Shown here piece after piece: positions 53,660 through 63,895 of a DNA stretch of 64,000 nucleotides (position 1 is the first letter of the stretch; every line of letters begins with the position of its first letter). The DNA lies in contig NZ_CP136624.1 of assembly GCF_032917945.1 (NCBI RefSeq), forward strand, positions 682,001-746,000, written 5' to 3'. A program made the translations under genes and the position numbers. This DNA comes from Bradyrhizobium sp. sBnM-33 (GTDB taxonomy: Bacteria > Pseudomonadota > Alphaproteobacteria > Rhizobiales > Xanthobacteraceae). The notes below the pieces were generated by a model. The model was given only the letters and a program-made list of their open reading frames with translations, did not search any database and was not told the DNA's origin.

Positions 53660-53705
53660 TGATGCGGCGGGCGCCTCGCGAACAGCGGAAGGAAAGCCTG
53701 CGTCC

Positions 53706-55007
53706 ATGGCGATAGACGATTCGAACTCCTCCTCCTTTTTTGCACCGTGGCCGGATCGGCTGCGGCATTCGGCCATCATCCTGCTGGCCGCCGGGCTGGC
53801 GCTTTGCGCGCTGGTGCTGCTGGCCGATCTCTCGTTGGCGCGGGCGGTTGCGGTCTTCATCTGCATCGCCGCCGCAGCGCTGGTGCCATGGCGGCTGCAT
53901 GACACCGTCGGTTCCCGCGAGGATGTCCGCGCCGTCAGTCCGGTTGAATCTGCTGCCGTTAGCGCCGTCGTTGCCGGCATGCCGGACCCGGCCGTGCTGC
54001 TCGACCGCGCCGGCCGCGTCATTCATCTCAATGCGGCGGCCGCCCAGCTCGCGCCGGCGTTGCGCAAGAACGAACTCGCCCAGTTCGCGCTGCGCTCTCC
54101 CGAGATCATCACCGCATTGCGCGAGGCGATCGCGACCAGCGAGCCGCGCCGCGCCAACTATCTCGACCAGGTGCCGGTCGACCGCTGGATGGAACTGATC
54201 ATCACGCCGGTACCGGTGCCGACGCTGTTCGGCGGCACCGAACGGTGCATGCTGATGACCTTCCACGACCAGACGCCGTTGCGCCGGGTCGAGGAAATGC
54301 GCGCCGATTTCGTCGCCAATGCCAGCCACGAGTTGCGCACGCCGCTGGCTGCCCTATCTGGCTTCATCGATACGCTGCAGGGCCCGGCCAAGGATGACGC
54401 CAAGGCGCGCGAGCGCTTTCTGTCCATCATGCATACGCAGGCGACCCGGATGGCGCGGCTGATCGACGACCTGCTGTCGCTGTCGCGGGTCGAACTGTCG
54501 GCACATGTCCGCCCCGAAGCTTGCGTCGATATCGTGCCGATCATTCGCCAGGTCGCCGACGGGCTGGAGCCGCTGGCCAGGGAACGCCAGGTCGCGATCC
54601 AGATCGATCTGCCGGAGACGCCGGTCTCGATTGCGGGCGATCGCGAGGAACTGCTGCGGCTGTTCGAGAACCTGATCGAGAACGCGCTCAAATATGGCGC
54701 GTCCGGCGGAAGGGTGATCGTCTCGCTGAACCAGGTCGCCGCGGGAGAGGGCGCGCCGGAAGTCCGCGTCATGGTCCGCGATTTCGGCCCCGGCATCGCG
54801 CCGGAACATCTGCCGCGGCTGACCGAGCGCTTCTATCGGGTCGATGTCGGCGACAGTCGGGCCCAGGGTGGAACCGGGCTCGGTTTATCCTTGGTGAAAC
54901 ATATTCTTAACCGTCATCGCGGCCGTCTTTTGATCGAAAGCGTGCCGAAAAACGGCGCCACCTTTACTGCCTGTTTTCCTCCGGCGAAATCCTCGACGTC
55001 GGCCTAA
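53706..55007 (+). CDS. phoR: Phosphate-regulon sensor kinase PhoR
   Basis: 433 aa from ATG 53706 (GGAAGGAAA upstream); the frame extends to 53613, overlapping the previous gene. Two close TM segments (SAIILLAAGLALCALVLLADL, AVAVFICIAAAALVPW), a PAS domain (AVVAGMPDPAVLLDRAGRVI), HisKA (VANASHELRTPLA), N box (NLIENALKYG) and G2 (GGTGLGLSLV). It stands before pstS and its regulator phoB closes the cluster. Confidence 0.93.
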   Translation: MAIDDSNSSSFFAPWPDRLRHSAIILLAAGLALCALVLLADLSLARAVAVFICIAAAALVPWRLHDTVGSREDVRAVSPVESAAVSAVVAGMPDPAVLLDRAGRVIHLNAAAAQLAPALRKNELAQFALRSPEIITALREAIATSEPRRANYLDQVPVDRWMELIITPVPVPTLFGGTERCMLMTFHDQTPLRRVEEMRADFVANASHELRTPLAALSGFIDTLQGPAKDDAKARERFLSIMHTQATRMARLIDDLLSLSRVELSAHVRPEACVDIVPIIRQVADGLEPLARERQVAIQIDLPETPVSIAGDREELLRLFENLIENALKYGASGGRVIVSLNQVAAGEGAPEVRVMVRDFGPGIAPEHLPRLTERFYRVDVGDSRAQGGTGLGLSLVKHILNRHRGRLLIESVPKNGATFTACFPPAKSSTSA

Positions 55008-55033
55008 AGACAAGCAAGTTCAATTAGTTGGGT

Positions 55034-55066
55034 GTGTCATCCAACTGTCATCAAACCTTCGTAAAA
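55034..55066 (+). promoter_or_regulatory. Pho box upstream of pstS
   Basis: Three 11-base direct repeats: GTGTCATCCAA (55034-55044), CTGTCATCAAA (55045-55055) and the weaker CCTTCGTAAAA (55056-55066). The first two fit the CTGTCAT-N4 pattern bound by PhoB. They lie 80-110 bases before pstS. Confidence 0.8.
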
Positions 55067-55146
55067 GCTCTATCGACCGCGCCTACACGGGCGGCATGAG
55101 CGCGATCGGGCGCAACAGCGCTTCGCTCAGGAGATGGAGATCAACC

Positions 55147-56157
55147 ATGAATTTCGTCAGGACAATCGTCGCCGCCGGCCTAGTCGCCGCGTCGACCTCG
55201 GCGTTCGCTGCCGATATCACCGGCGCGGGCGCCACCTTCCCGTTCCCGCTCTATTCGAAGTGGGCCGACGCCTACAAGAAGGAGACCGGCAACGGTCTGA
55301 ACTACCAGTCGATCGGCTCCGGCGCCGGCATCAAGCAGATCGTGGCCAAGACCGTGACCTTCGGCGCCAGCGACATGCCGCTCAAGCCGGAGCAGCTTGA
55401 AAAGGACGGCATGATCCAGTGGCCGCAGGCAATGGGTGCCCTGGTGCCGGTCGTCAATCTCGAAGGCATCAAGCCGGGTGAACTGGTGTTCTCGGGCGAA
55501 CTGCTCGGCGACATCTATCTCGGCAAGATCAAGAAGTGGGACGATCCCGCGATCGCCAAGCTCAATCCCAAAGTGAAGCTGCCGAGCGAGGCCATCACGG
55601 TGGTTCGCCGCTCGGATGGATCGGGCACGACCTTCCTCTGGACCGACTATCTCTCCAAGACCAATGCCGAATGGAAGGCGAAAGCCGGCTCCGGCACCGC
55701 CGTGGAGTGGCCGACCGGCGTCGGCGCCAAGGGTAATGAAGGCGTCGCCGGCAATGTCAGTCAGACCAAGAACTCGATCGGTTACGTCGAGTACGCCTAT
55801 GCCAAGCAGAACAAGCTGACCTATGGCGCGGTCATCAACAAGGCCGGCAAGACCGTGCAGCCGACCATCGGTGCGTTCCAGGCCGCAGCCGCCAACGCTG
55901 ACTGGGTCGGCGCCAAGAACTATTACGTGATTCTGACCGACCAGCCCGGCGAAGCCTCGTGGCCGATCACCGGTGCGACCTTCATCCTGATGCACCGGGA
56001 GCCTGTGGACAAGGCGGCCTCGGCCGAAGCCATCAAGTTCTTCAAGTGGGCGTTCGAGAAGGGCGACAAGATGGCTGAAGAACTCGACTACATCCCGATG
56101 CCAGACTCGGTCGTCAAGCAGATCGAGAAGACCTGGACCTCCGAGATCAAGAGCTGA
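55147..56157 (+). CDS. pstS: Phosphate ABC binding protein PstS
   Basis: 336 aa with a signal peptide (MNFVRTIVAAGLVAASTSAFA). Phosphate-site landmarks are GAGATFPFPLY, GSGAGIKQI, SDMPL and RRSDGSGTTFLW. ATG 55147 is behind GGAGAT. It is the first gene of the pst operon after a Pho box. Confidence 0.95.
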   Translation: MNFVRTIVAAGLVAASTSAFAADITGAGATFPFPLYSKWADAYKKETGNGLNYQSIGSGAGIKQIVAKTVTFGASDMPLKPEQLEKDGMIQWPQAMGALVPVVNLEGIKPGELVFSGELLGDIYLGKIKKWDDPAIAKLNPKVKLPSEAITVVRRSDGSGTTFLWTDYLSKTNAEWKAKAGSGTAVEWPTGVGAKGNEGVAGNVSQTKNSIGYVEYAYAKQNKLTYGAVINKAGKTVQPTIGAFQAAAANADWVGAKNYYVILTDQPGEASWPITGATFILMHREPVDKAASAEAIKFFKWAFEKGDKMAEELDYIPMPDSVVKQIEKTWTSEIKS

Positions 56158-56181
56158 AGCAGACGTTGAGCACGTCGCGCC

Positions 56182-56260
56182 CCGTCATTCCGGGGCGCGA
56201 CGAAGTCGCGAATCCGAAATCTCGAGATTTCTGGCCCTTCGGACCATCCCGGAATGACGC
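56182..56260 (+). repeat. Palindromic repeat, class H
   Basis: CCGTCATTCCGGGGCGCGAC and CATCCCGGAATGACG ends, with CCGAAATCTCGAGATTTCTGG as a nested palindrome of which 20 bases or fewer pair. It sits between pstS and pstC and may lower pstC expression. Confidence 0.85.
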
Positions 56261-56338
56261 CGGGTAAATCGTCAAGAAGATCGCCTCAAAGCAGAAGCGA
56301 CATTTTTCGGGCGTTGAAGTAAAAGACAGGGGACCAGC

Positions 56339-57337
56339 GTGGCAGAAATGGCGGTTGAAAGCGACGTAATGGAAGCTGCCGGACCCTATGACCGCGCCCG
56401 GGCCCTTGGCGCTTTCAAGTTTGGCGATATTACCTTCTACTGGATCACGCGCGCCTGCGCGATCTCGGTCCTCCTGATCCTCGGCGGCATCATCCTTTCG
56501 CTGATCGTCGGCGCCTGGCCCGCGATCCGGGAGTACGGCGCAGCATTCCTGTGGACGCAGCGCTGGGCGCCGTCGGCCGATCCTCCGGTGCTGGGTGCGC
56601 TCGGCCCGATCTACGGCACGCTGGTCACCTCCGTGATCGCGATGATGATCGCCATTCCCGTCGGCCTCGGCATTGCGGTGTTCCTTACCGAGATCTGCCC
56701 GCTCTGGCTGCGTCGTCCGATCGGCCTTGCCATCGAACTGCTCGCCGGCATTCCCTCGATCATCTACGGCATGTGGGGCTTCTTCGTGCTGGGGCCGTTC
56801 CTGGCCAACAACTTCCAGCCGTTCATGATCAGCGTGTTCGATGGCGTCCCGGTGCTCGGCACGATCTTCGCCGGCCCGCCGTCCTATCTCAGCCTGTTCA
56901 ATGCCTCGCTGATTTTGGCGATCATGGTGCTGCCCTTCATCACCGCAATCTCGGTCGACGTGTTCAAGACGGTGCCGCCGGTTTTGAAGGAGGCGGCCTA
57001 CGGCGTCGGCTGCACCACCTGGGAAGTCGTCCGCAACGTCGTGATCCCCTATACCCGGGTCGGCGTGATCGGCGGCATCATGCTGGCGCTCGGCCGCGCG
57101 CTCGGCGAGACCATGGCGGTCACCTTCATCATCGGCAATTCGTTCAAGATCCAGTCCTCGCTCTTCGCGCCCGGCACCACGATCTCTGCTGCGATCGCTT
57201 CCGAATTCGCCGAGAGCGACGGCCTGCACCAGTCCGGCCTGATCCTGCTCGGCCTGTTGCTGTTCATTCTGACGTTCTTCGTTCTTGCTGCCGCAAGGCT
57301 GATGCTGATGCGGCTGGAACAGAAAGCGGGGAACTGA
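56339..57337 (+). CDS. pstC: Phosphate ABC permease PstC
   Basis: 332 aa with a GTG start. Six TM helices, and typical motifs [18 protein letters not shown] and [16 protein letters not shown]. It forms the channel with PstA. Confidence 0.94.
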   Translation: MAEMAVESDVMEAAGPYDRARALGAFKFGDITFYWITRACAISVLLILGGIILSLIVGAWPAIREYGAAFLWTQRWAPSADPPVLGALGPIYGTLVTSVIAMMIAIPVGLGIAVFLTEICPLWLRRPIGLAIELLAGIPSIIYGMWGFFVLGPFLANNFQPFMISVFDGVPVLGTIFAGPPSYLSLFNASLILAIMVLPFITAISVDVFKTVPPVLKEAAYGVGCTTWEVVRNVVIPYTRVGVIGGIMLALGRALGETMAVTFIIGNSFKIQSSLFAPGTTISAAIASEFAESDGLHQSGLILLGLLLFILTFFVLAAARLMLMRLEQKAGN

Positions 57338-57341
57338 GATC

Positions 57342-58187
57342 ATGAACCCGATTTACGTATCTCGCCGCCGCAACAACATCATCGTCAAGTACCTGTGCAT
57401 GGGTGCCGCGCTGTTCGGCGTGACCTGGCTCGCTTTGATCCTGTTCACGCTGTTCTTCAATGGCCTTTCCGGCATCAATTTCGCCGTCTTCACTCAGGAT
57501 ACGCCGCCGCCCGGATCGACCGACGGCGGCCTGCGCAACGCCATCATCGGCTCGATCATCATGACCATGGTCGGGGTCGGCATTGGCGCGCCGCTCGGCC
57601 TGTTCGCCGGCACCTACCTCGCCGAATACGGCAAGCACGACAAGCTCACCTCGGTGATCCGTTTCATCAACGACATCCTGTTGAGTGCGCCCTCGATCAT
57701 CATCGGCCTGTTCATCTACGGCGCCATCGTGGTGCCGATGGGCGGGTTCTCGGCGTTCGCCGGATGTCTCGCGCTCGCCGTGATCGTGATCCCCGTGGTG
57801 GTCCGCACCACCGAGGACATGCTGGGATTGGTTCCCAATCCCCTGCGGGAAGCGGCGTCCGCGCTCGGCATGCCGCGCTCGCTGGTGATCCGGCGCATCG
57901 CCTATCGTGCGGCGCGCGCTGGCCTGATCACCGGCGTCCTGCTCGCGACCGCCCGGGTCGCCGGCGAAACCGCGCCGCTCTTGTTCACCGCGCTCTCCAA
58001 CCAGTTCTTCAGCCTGGATATGACCAAGACGATGGCGAACCTGCCGGTGACCATCAACAACTTCGTCCAGAGCCCCTATGCCTACTGGAAGCAACTCGCC
58101 TGGGCCGGTGCCCTGTTGATCACGCTCACCGTATTGGCCCTGAACATTGGCGCGCGCATTCTTGGCGCCGAGAGGATATCCAAATGA
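57342..58187 (+). CDS. pstA: Phosphate ABC permease PstA
   Basis: 281 aa, six TM helices. [20 protein letters not shown] and the loop [18 protein letters not shown] are family hallmarks. It starts 4 bases after pstC, and its stop overlaps pstB as ATGA. Confidence 0.94.
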   Translation: MNPIYVSRRRNNIIVKYLCMGAALFGVTWLALILFTLFFNGLSGINFAVFTQDTPPPGSTDGGLRNAIIGSIIMTMVGVGIGAPLGLFAGTYLAEYGKHDKLTSVIRFINDILLSAPSIIIGLFIYGAIVVPMGGFSAFAGCLALAVIVIPVVVRTTEDMLGLVPNPLREAASALGMPRSLVIRRIAYRAARAGLITGVLLATARVAGETAPLLFTALSNQFFSLDMTKTMANLPVTINNFVQSPYAYWKQLAWAGALLITLTVLALNIGARILGAERISK

Positions 58188-59005
58188 CCGAACTCTCCGT
58201 ATCCGTAAGTAACGCGAGCGGCCCAGTTCCGCAGGTGGCGCTGCCCGAGGCCGCACCCAAGGTGACCGCCCGCGGCCTGAACTTCTACTATGGCGAGCAC
58301 CACGCGCTGAAGGACATCAATCTCACGCTCGGCACCCATCGCGTCACCGCCTTCATCGGCCCGTCCGGCTGCGGCAAATCCACGTTGCTGCGGATATTCA
58401 ACCGGATGTATGATCTCTATCCGGGTCAGCGCGCCACCGGTCAGCTCTTGCTCGACCAGACCAACGTCCTCGACCCGAAGCTCGACCTCAATCTGCTGCG
58501 GGCCCGCGTCGGCATGGTGTTCCAAAAGCCGACGCCGTTCCCGATGACGATCTACGAGAATATCGCCTTCGGCATCCGTCTCTATGAGAAGATCTCGAAG
58601 TCCGAGATGGACGGCCGGGTCGAGAAGGCGCTGCGCGGCGGCGCGCTGTGGAACGAGGTCAAGGACAAGTTGAACGCCAGTGGCCTCTCGCTGTCCGGCG
58701 GTCAGCAGCAGCGGCTATGCATCGCGCGCACCGTTGCGGTCAGGCCCGAGGTGATCCTGTTCGACGAGCCCTGCTCGGCGCTCGATCCGATCTCGACCGC
58801 CAAGATCGAGGAACTGATTCAGGAACTGGCGGAGGACTACACCATCGCCATCGTCACCCATAATATGCAGCAGGCGGCGCGCGTCTCGGACAAGACCGCC
58901 TTCATGTATCTCGGCGAGCTGATCGAATTCGACGATACCAACAAGATTTTCACCTCGCCGCGCGATCGACGTACCCAGGACTACATCACGGGGCGGTTTG
59001 GTTAA
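58184..59005 (+). CDS. pstB: Phosphate ABC ATPase PstB
   Basis: 273 aa. Walker [14 protein letters not shown]-loop [18 protein letters not shown], signature [13 protein letters not shown], Walker [14 protein letters not shown]. The start overlaps the pstA stop. The product is cytoplasmic. Confidence 0.95.
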   Translation: MTELSVSVSNASGPVPQVALPEAAPKVTARGLNFYYGEHHALKDINLTLGTHRVTAFIGPSGCGKSTLLRIFNRMYDLYPGQRATGQLLLDQTNVLDPKLDLNLLRARVGMVFQKPTPFPMTIYENIAFGIRLYEKISKSEMDGRVEKALRGGALWNEVKDKLNASGLSLSGGQQQRLCIARTVAVRPEVILFDEPCSALDPISTAKIEELIQELAEDYTIAIVTHNMQQAARVSDKTAFMYLGELIEFDDTNKIFTSPRDRRTQDYITGRFG

Positions 59006-59016
59006 GGAGATAACAG

Positions 59017-59733
59017 ATGGCTTCTGAGCACACCGCCAAGGCATTCGACAGCGACCTTCAGGAATTGACGCGCCTGGTCGCCGAGATGGGCGGCCTGGCT
59101 GAGCGCATGATCACCGAATCCGTCGACGCGCTGGTCCGCCGCGACGTCGCGCTCGGCAAGCACGTCGTCGCCACCGACGTCGAGATCGACCGCCTGCAGC
59201 ATCTGATCGAGGAGCGCGCGGTGCTGACCATCGCCCGCCGTCAGCCGATGGCGATCGATTTGCGCGAAATCGTCGGCTCGATGCGGGTTGCCACCGATCT
59301 GGAACGGATCGGCGACCTCGCCAAGAACATGGGCAAGCGCGTCGCGGCGCTGGAGAACGATTTCCAGCCGCTGAAGCTGATGCGCGGCCTCGAACACATG
59401 ACCGACCTGGTACAATCGCAGGTCAAGTCGGTGCTGGACGCCTATGCCGCGCACGATCTGCCGGCGGCGATGGCGGTGTGGAAGGGCGACGAGGAAGTCG
59501 ACGCCATCTGCACCTCGCTGTTCCGCGAACTCCTGACCTATATGATGGAAGATCCGCGCAACATCTCGTTCTGCATCCATCTGATGTTCTGCGCCAAGAA
59601 CATCGAACGGATCGGCGATCACGCCACCAACATCGCCGAAACCGTGTTCTACATGATCGAGGGTCAGCAGATGCTCGACAAGCGCCCGAAGGGCGACATG
59701 ACGACGTTTGCGACCACCGTACCCAACACTTGA
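59017..59733 (+). CDS. phoU: Phosphate regulon modulator PhoU
   Basis: 238 aa, two three-helix bundles with metal motifs ATDLERIGDLAKNMGKR and AKNIERIGDHATNIAE. It links the Pst transporter state to PhoR. It starts 11 bases after pstB, behind AAGGAGAT. Confidence 0.94.
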   Translation: MASEHTAKAFDSDLQELTRLVAEMGGLAERMITESVDALVRRDVALGKHVVATDVEIDRLQHLIEERAVLTIARRQPMAIDLREIVGSMRVATDLERIGDLAKNMGKRVAALENDFQPLKLMRGLEHMTDLVQSQVKSVLDAYAAHDLPAAMAVWKGDEEVDAICTSLFRELLTYMMEDPRNISFCIHLMFCAKNIERIGDHATNIAETVFYMIEGQQMLDKRPKGDMTTFATTVPNT

Positions 59734-59736
59734 CAT

Positions 59737-59800
59737 AGTGTTTTCCAGCGACGTGGAAACCGGTTCGCATGAAGAAAACGCGTCAAACAGAAGAGGCAAG
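59737..59800 (+). repeat. Dispersed repeat class I copy 2
   Basis: GTGTTTTCCAGCGACGTGG, ACCGGTTCGCATGAAGAAAA and CGCGTCAAACAGAAG match the copy at 19849. It separates phoU from phoB. Confidence 0.75.
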
Positions 59801-59806
59801 AGCAGG

Positions 59807-60511
59807 ATGAGCGCGCGCATAATGGTGGTCGAGGACGAGGAAGCGCTGACCACGCTGTTGCGCTACAACCTCGACGCAGAAGGCTACGAGGTCGAAACCG
59901 TCGGCCGCGGCGACGATGCGGATACACGGCTGAAAGAGCGCGTGCCCGATCTCGTCGTGCTCGATTGGATGCTGCCGGGGCTGTCGGGCATCGAGTTGTG
60001 CCGCCGCTTAAGGGCGCGCCCCGAAACCAAGCAATTGCCGATCATCATGCTGACCGCGCGCGGCGAGGAGAGCGAGCGCGTGCGCGGGCTTGCGACCGGC
60101 GCCGACGACTACATCGTCAAGCCGTTCTCGGTGCCGGAACTTTTGGCGCGGGTGAAGGGCCTGTTGCGGCGGGCAAGCCCCGAGCGGCTCGCCACCGTGC
60201 TGACCTATGGCGATATCGAACTCGATCGCGAAAAACGCCGCGTCGCGCGCTCGGGCCGTCAGATCGATCTCGGCCCGACCGAGTATCGCCTGCTGGAATT
60301 TTTCCTGGAGCATCCCGGCCGCGTCTTCAGCCGCGAGCAGTTGCTCGACAGCGTCTGGGGCCGCGACATCTATATCGACGAGCGCACCGTCGACGTCCAC
60401 ATCGGCCGCCTGCGCAAGCTGCTCAACCCCGGCCGCGAGCAGGACCCGATCCGCACCGTCCGCGGCGCGGGGTATGCGCTGGATGATAGGTTTGCGAAGG
60501 TGGAGCCGTAA
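59807..60511 (+). CDS. phoB: Phosphate-regulon response regulator PhoB
   Basis: 234 aa from ATG 59807, behind AGCAGG. Receiver with VEDEEAL and phospho-Asp in VLDWMLPGLSG, Lys in IVKPFS; winged-helix DNA-binding domain of the OmpR class (LGPTEYRLLEFFLEHPGRVF, DERTVDVHIGRLRKLL). It probably binds the Pho box before pstS. Confidence 0.95.
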   Translation: MSARIMVVEDEEALTTLLRYNLDAEGYEVETVGRGDDADTRLKERVPDLVVLDWMLPGLSGIELCRRLRARPETKQLPIIMLTARGEESERVRGLATGADDYIVKPFSVPELLARVKGLLRRASPERLATVLTYGDIELDREKRRVARSGRQIDLGPTEYRLLEFFLEHPGRVFSREQLLDSVWGRDIYIDERTVDVHIGRLRKLLNPGREQDPIRTVRGAGYALDDRFAKVEP

Positions 60512-60551
60512 GGCTCCATCGTTGTCCGCGCGAAAGCGGGGACTCTCTCAT

Positions 60552-60628
60552 CGTCATTGCGAGCGAAGCGAAGCAATCCATCGTGCGGCAAAGCAAGTAT
60601 GGATTGCTTCGCTACGCTCGCGATGACA
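60552..60628 (+). repeat. Palindromic repeat, class A copy 4
   Basis: CGTCATTGCGAGCGAAGCG mirrored by CGCTACGCTCGCGATGAC, with GAAGCAATCCAT / ATGGATTGCTTC arms. Confidence 0.9.
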
Positions 60629-60637
60629 GTGGAACGC

Positions 60638-60724
60638 GTAGCCCGGGTGGAGCGAAGCGCGACCCGGGGAATGTCAGCCCATCGCGAGATCGTCCCGGAT
60701 TTCGCTTCGCTCTATCCGGGCTAC
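60638..60724 (+). repeat. Palindromic repeat, class E copy 2
   Basis: GTAGCCCGGGTGGAGCGAAG mirrored by GCTTCGCTCTATCCGGGCTAC (first or last base aside). It follows a class A copy with only 9 bases between, so the two make a composite between phoB and gcrA. Confidence 0.88.
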
Positions 60725-60737
60725 GGCAAACCGCGAC

Positions 60738-61247
60738 TTACCTTGTTGTCTTCGGTTGCTGACGCCGGCGGTCGGCCGCGGGCTGGTAGGCGATGCGCGA
60801 GTGATGGGCGCAATAGGGCAGGCCCGTGAGCGCTTTGCCGCCGCAGAAGAAGAATTCCGGGCTCGAGGGATCGCCGACCGGCCAGTGGCAGGTGGCCTCG
60901 TTCAGTTCGAGCAGCGACAGCCGCTGGCTCATCGGCACGACGTTGTCGAAGGCGATCGGATCTGGCTCCATCTCGACTTCGAAGGCGTGCGCGAGCGCGG
61001 TGTTGCCGCGCGAGACCGGGCGCGAAACCCGCATCATCGGTTGGGCGGGGCGTGCCTTGCGCTGCCGCGGGGCGGCCGAGGAGGGGCTCTTGGCGCGGCC
61101 GGAAAGGCCCAGCCGGTGCACTTTGCCGATCACGGCGTTTCGCGTCACATTTCCGAGTTCCGCGGCGATCTGGCTTGCCGACAATCCGGCTTCCCAGAGC
61201 TTCTTAAGCTGCTCGACGCGATCGTCGGACCAGGTCAAAACCGTCAT
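60738..61247 (-). CDS. gcrA: Cell-cycle regulator GcrA
   Basis: 169 aa. The N-terminal helix-turn-helix (TWSDDRVEQLKKLWEAGLSASQIAAEL, then NAVIGKVHRLGL) and the C-terminal domain with CHWPVGDP and YCAHHSRIAYQP define GcrA. It binds sigma-70 and methylated GANTC sites to activate cell-cycle genes. Four GANTC sites lie just upstream. Confidence 0.95.
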   Translation of the reverse strand: MTVLTWSDDRVEQLKKLWEAGLSASQIAAELGNVTRNAVIGKVHRLGLSGRAKSPSSAAPRQRKARPAQPMMRVSRPVSRGNTALAHAFEVEMEPDPIAFDNVVPMSQRLSLLELNEATCHWPVGDPSSPEFFFCGGKALTGLPYCAHHSRIAYQPAADRRRQQPKTTR

Positions 61248-61741
61248 CGTAATCTTCCCTTCGCATCGCGCCGGCCAATCGGGGCGGCGCTGGCGATGTC
61301 ATCGTCTCAAAAATCCCTGCGGTCAGAATCCCTTAGCCCTCGCCGGGCGCGCTAACCGCGCCCGAACGTTTACGCCTGCACAAAAGGACTCCAGGGATCA
61401 GAACTGCCGCACGAGATGTCGTATCCGACAGCCCAAACGCTACAATATGGCGTGACTCCGGCGCAAGAGTCCGGGCCCGAGCGTCCACATGTTCTGACAT
61501 CTAGGCATTTCACTGCGTGGTTTCCACCACACCGCAATCCTACGGATTTCAGCCCCTTGCACGGCAGGAAAGGCCGTTCCGTGGCGTGTTGACAGCGCTC
61601 CCCGCCCACATAGAATGCCTCTCACGTGCCGCCCTTAAGAGGCGGCACGTTTCGTTTTCGCAAGACCGGCTGTTGCCGCGTTCGCGCCAATGCACGCCCG
61701 CGGCAGGTCTCAAAGGCAGGTCTCAAACCTCAGTGATTGCC
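61248..61741. promoter_or_regulatory. Intergenic region between gcrA and argD
   Basis: 494 bases with no convincing gene. It holds four GANTC sites (61326, 61387, 61454, 61467), a TTGACA-N16-TAGAAT promoter (61589-61616) towards argD, and a 10-base hairpin right after it. The middle part could hide a small RNA, but I see no family signature. Confidence 0.55.
61589..61661 (+). promoter_or_regulatory. argD promoter with leader hairpin
   Basis: TTGACA (61589-61594), 16 bases, TAGAAT (61611-61616). The transcript should start near 61623, where ACGTGCCGCC (61624-61633) and GGCGGCACGT (61641-61650) form a perfect 10-base stem with a 7-base loop, followed by TTCGTTTTCG. It may be an attenuator, a stabilising 5' hairpin or a terminator of a tiny RNA. 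Confidence 0.6.
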
Positions 61742-62950
61742 ATGACCAATAGCGCCACGTCGCATCTGCTCCCCGTCTTCGCCAGGGTCGATCTCGGCTT
61801 CGAACGCGGCGAAGGCTGCTGGCTGACCTCCACCAATGGCGAGCGTTATCTCGACTTCACCTCAGGCGTCGCGGTGAATGCGCTCGGTCACTGCCATCCG
61901 CACCTGATCAAGGCGTTGCAGGAACAGTCGACGAAGCTCTGGCACATGTCGAACCTGTTCAAGTCGCCCGATGGCGAAAAGCTCGCCGCGCGGCTCTGCG
62001 AGCAGAGCTTTGCCGACCTGGTGTTCTTCTGCAATTCCGGCGCGGAGGCGATGGAAGGCGTGATCAAGGTCGTGCGCCGCTATCAATTCTCCAAGGGCCA
62101 TCCTGAACGCTATCGCCTCATCACCTTCGAGGGCGCGTTCCACGGCCGCACGTTGGGCACGCTGGCGGCCACCGGCTCCGCGAAATATCTCGAAGGCTTT
62201 GGGCCGCCGATGGACGGTTTCGACCAGGTGCCGCATGGCGATCTCGAAGCGGTCAAGAAAGCGATCGGCCCGCAGACCGCCGGCATCCTGATCGAGCCGG
62301 TGCAGGGCGAGGGCGGCGTGCGCTCGGCGCCGCAGTCTTTCTTCAAGGCGCTGCGCCAGCTCTGCGACGAGAAGGGCCTGTTGCTCGCGTTCGATGAGGT
62401 GCAGACCGGCATGGGCCGCACCGGCGATCTCTTCGCCTACAGGCGCGTCGGCGTGACGCCGGATGTGATGTCGCTGGCAAAGGCGCTGGGCGGCGGTTTC
62501 CCGATCGGCGCGGTGCTGGCGACGGCGGAAGCAGCAAGCGGCATGACGCCGGGCTCGCACGGCTCGACCTTCGGCGGCAATCCGCTGGCGATCGCTGCCG
62601 CCAACGCCGTGCTCGACGTGATGCTGAAGCCCGGCTTCTTCGATCACGTGCAGAAGATGTCGCTGCTGTTGAAACAGAAGCTGGCCTCCGTCGTCGACCG
62701 CTATCCCACTGTTCTCTCGGAAGTGCGCGGCGAGGGGCTTTTGGTCGGCGTCAAGGCCGTGGTGCCGTCGGGCGATCTCGTCAATGCGTTGCGTGACCAG
62801 AAGCTGCTGACGGTCGGCGCCGGCGACAATGTGGTGCGGTTTCTGGCGCCCTTGATCGTGACCGAGGCCGAGATCGACGAGTCGGTCCAGATGCTGGAGC
62901 GCGCCTGCGTCGCGCTGTCGAGCTCGCAGTTGAAGAAGGCGGCGGGATGA
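61742..62950 (+). CDS. argD: Acetylornithine aminotransferase
   Basis: 402 aa, PLP class III. The Lys is in [17 protein letters not shown], and the PLP phosphate region is [12 protein letters not shown]. It converts N-acetylglutamate semialdehyde to acetylornithine. ATG 61742 was chosen over upstream frame because it aligns with known N-termini. The stop overlaps argF as ATGA. Confidence 0.93.
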   Translation: MTNSATSHLLPVFARVDLGFERGEGCWLTSTNGERYLDFTSGVAVNALGHCHPHLIKALQEQSTKLWHMSNLFKSPDGEKLAARLCEQSFADLVFFCNSGAEAMEGVIKVVRRYQFSKGHPERYRLITFEGAFHGRTLGTLAATGSAKYLEGFGPPMDGFDQVPHGDLEAVKKAIGPQTAGILIEPVQGEGGVRSAPQSFFKALRQLCDEKGLLLAFDEVQTGMGRTGDLFAYRRVGVTPDVMSLAKALGGGFPIGAVLATAEAASGMTPGSHGSTFGGNPLAIAAANAVLDVMLKPGFFDHVQKMSLLLKQKLASVVDRYPTVLSEVRGEGLLVGVKAVVPSGDLVNALRDQKLLTVGAGDNVVRFLAPLIVTEAEIDESVQMLERACVALSSSQLKKAAG

Positions 62951-63876
62951 TGAGCAAGTCCGTCCGTCACTTCCTCGACATCAACGAACTGCCGTTAGAT
63001 GAATTGCGCAGCATGCTGGCGTTAAGCGCCACCATGAAGGCGAAGCTGAAAGCGCATGAGAAAGGCAAGAAGCCGCTCGAAGGCAAGACGCTGGCGATGA
63101 TCTTCGAACGCCCCTCGACCCGCACCCGGGTGTCGTTCGACGTCGGCATGCGCCAGCTCGGCGGCGAATCCATCATGCTGACCGGTGCCGAGATGCAACT
63201 CGGCCGCGGCGAGACCATCGCCGACACCGCGCGCGTGCTGTCGCGCTATGTCGATGCGATCATGATCCGCATCCTCAATCACGATGCGCTCCTGGAATTG
63301 GCCGCGCACGCCACCGTGCCCGTGATCAACGGCCTGACGCGGCGCTCGCACCCCTGCCAGGTGATGGCGGATCTGATGACCTTCGAGGAGCATCGCGGGC
63401 CGATCGAAGGACGCACCGTGGCCTGGACCGGCGACGACAACAACGTGCTGGCCTCGTGGGCGCATGCGGCCGAGCGTTTCAAGTTCAAGCTCAACGTCGC
63501 AACCCCGCCGCAGCTCGCGCCGAACAAGGCGATGAAGGACTGGATCAAGGCGACGCAGGCGCCGATCGTGCTCGGCACCGATCCCGAAGCCGCCGTGCGC
63601 GGCGCCGATTGCGTCGTCACCGACACCTGGGTCTCGATGGGCGACAAAGACGGCGAACATCGCCACAATGTGCTGAAACCTTATCAGGTCAATGCGAAGC
63701 TGATGTCGCTGGCCAAGCCGGACGCGATCTTCATGCACTGCCTGCCCGCGCACCGCGGCGAAGAAGTCACCGATGAAGTGATCGATGGCCCGCAATCGGT
63801 CGTGTTCGACGAAGCCGAAAATCGCCTGCATGCGCAAAAGGGCATTCTGGCCTGGTGCTTTAACGAAGTGGCGTGA
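62947..63876 (+). CDS. argF: Ornithine carbamoyltransferase
   Basis: 309 aa. Carbamoyl-phosphate motif [21 protein letters not shown], and [15 protein letters not shown] for ornithine. It makes citrulline. Start is ATG 62947 overlapping the argD stop (or ATG 62950, next codon). Confidence 0.95.
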   Translation: MMSKSVRHFLDINELPLDELRSMLALSATMKAKLKAHEKGKKPLEGKTLAMIFERPSTRTRVSFDVGMRQLGGESIMLTGAEMQLGRGETIADTARVLSRYVDAIMIRILNHDALLELAAHATVPVINGLTRRSHPCQVMADLMTFEEHRGPIEGRTVAWTGDDNNVLASWAHAAERFKFKLNVATPPQLAPNKAMKDWIKATQAPIVLGTDPEAAVRGADCVVTDTWVSMGDKDGEHRHNVLKPYQVNAKLMSLAKPDAIFMHCLPAHRGEEVTDEVIDGPQSVVFDEAENRLHAQKGILAWCFNEVA

Positions 63877-63895
63877 GCCGTAGTTGCGTTCCCCG

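Noticed and set aside
56147..57343. 398-codon minus-strand frame
   Set aside because: It is antisense to pstC, and is dominated by Asp, His, Arg and Gln, as expected for a shadow.
61377..61588. Possible 6S or other small RNA before argD
   Set aside because: Some GC-rich pairing is present but I could not draw a convincing conserved fold or a promoter at its start. An Rfam covariance search would decide.
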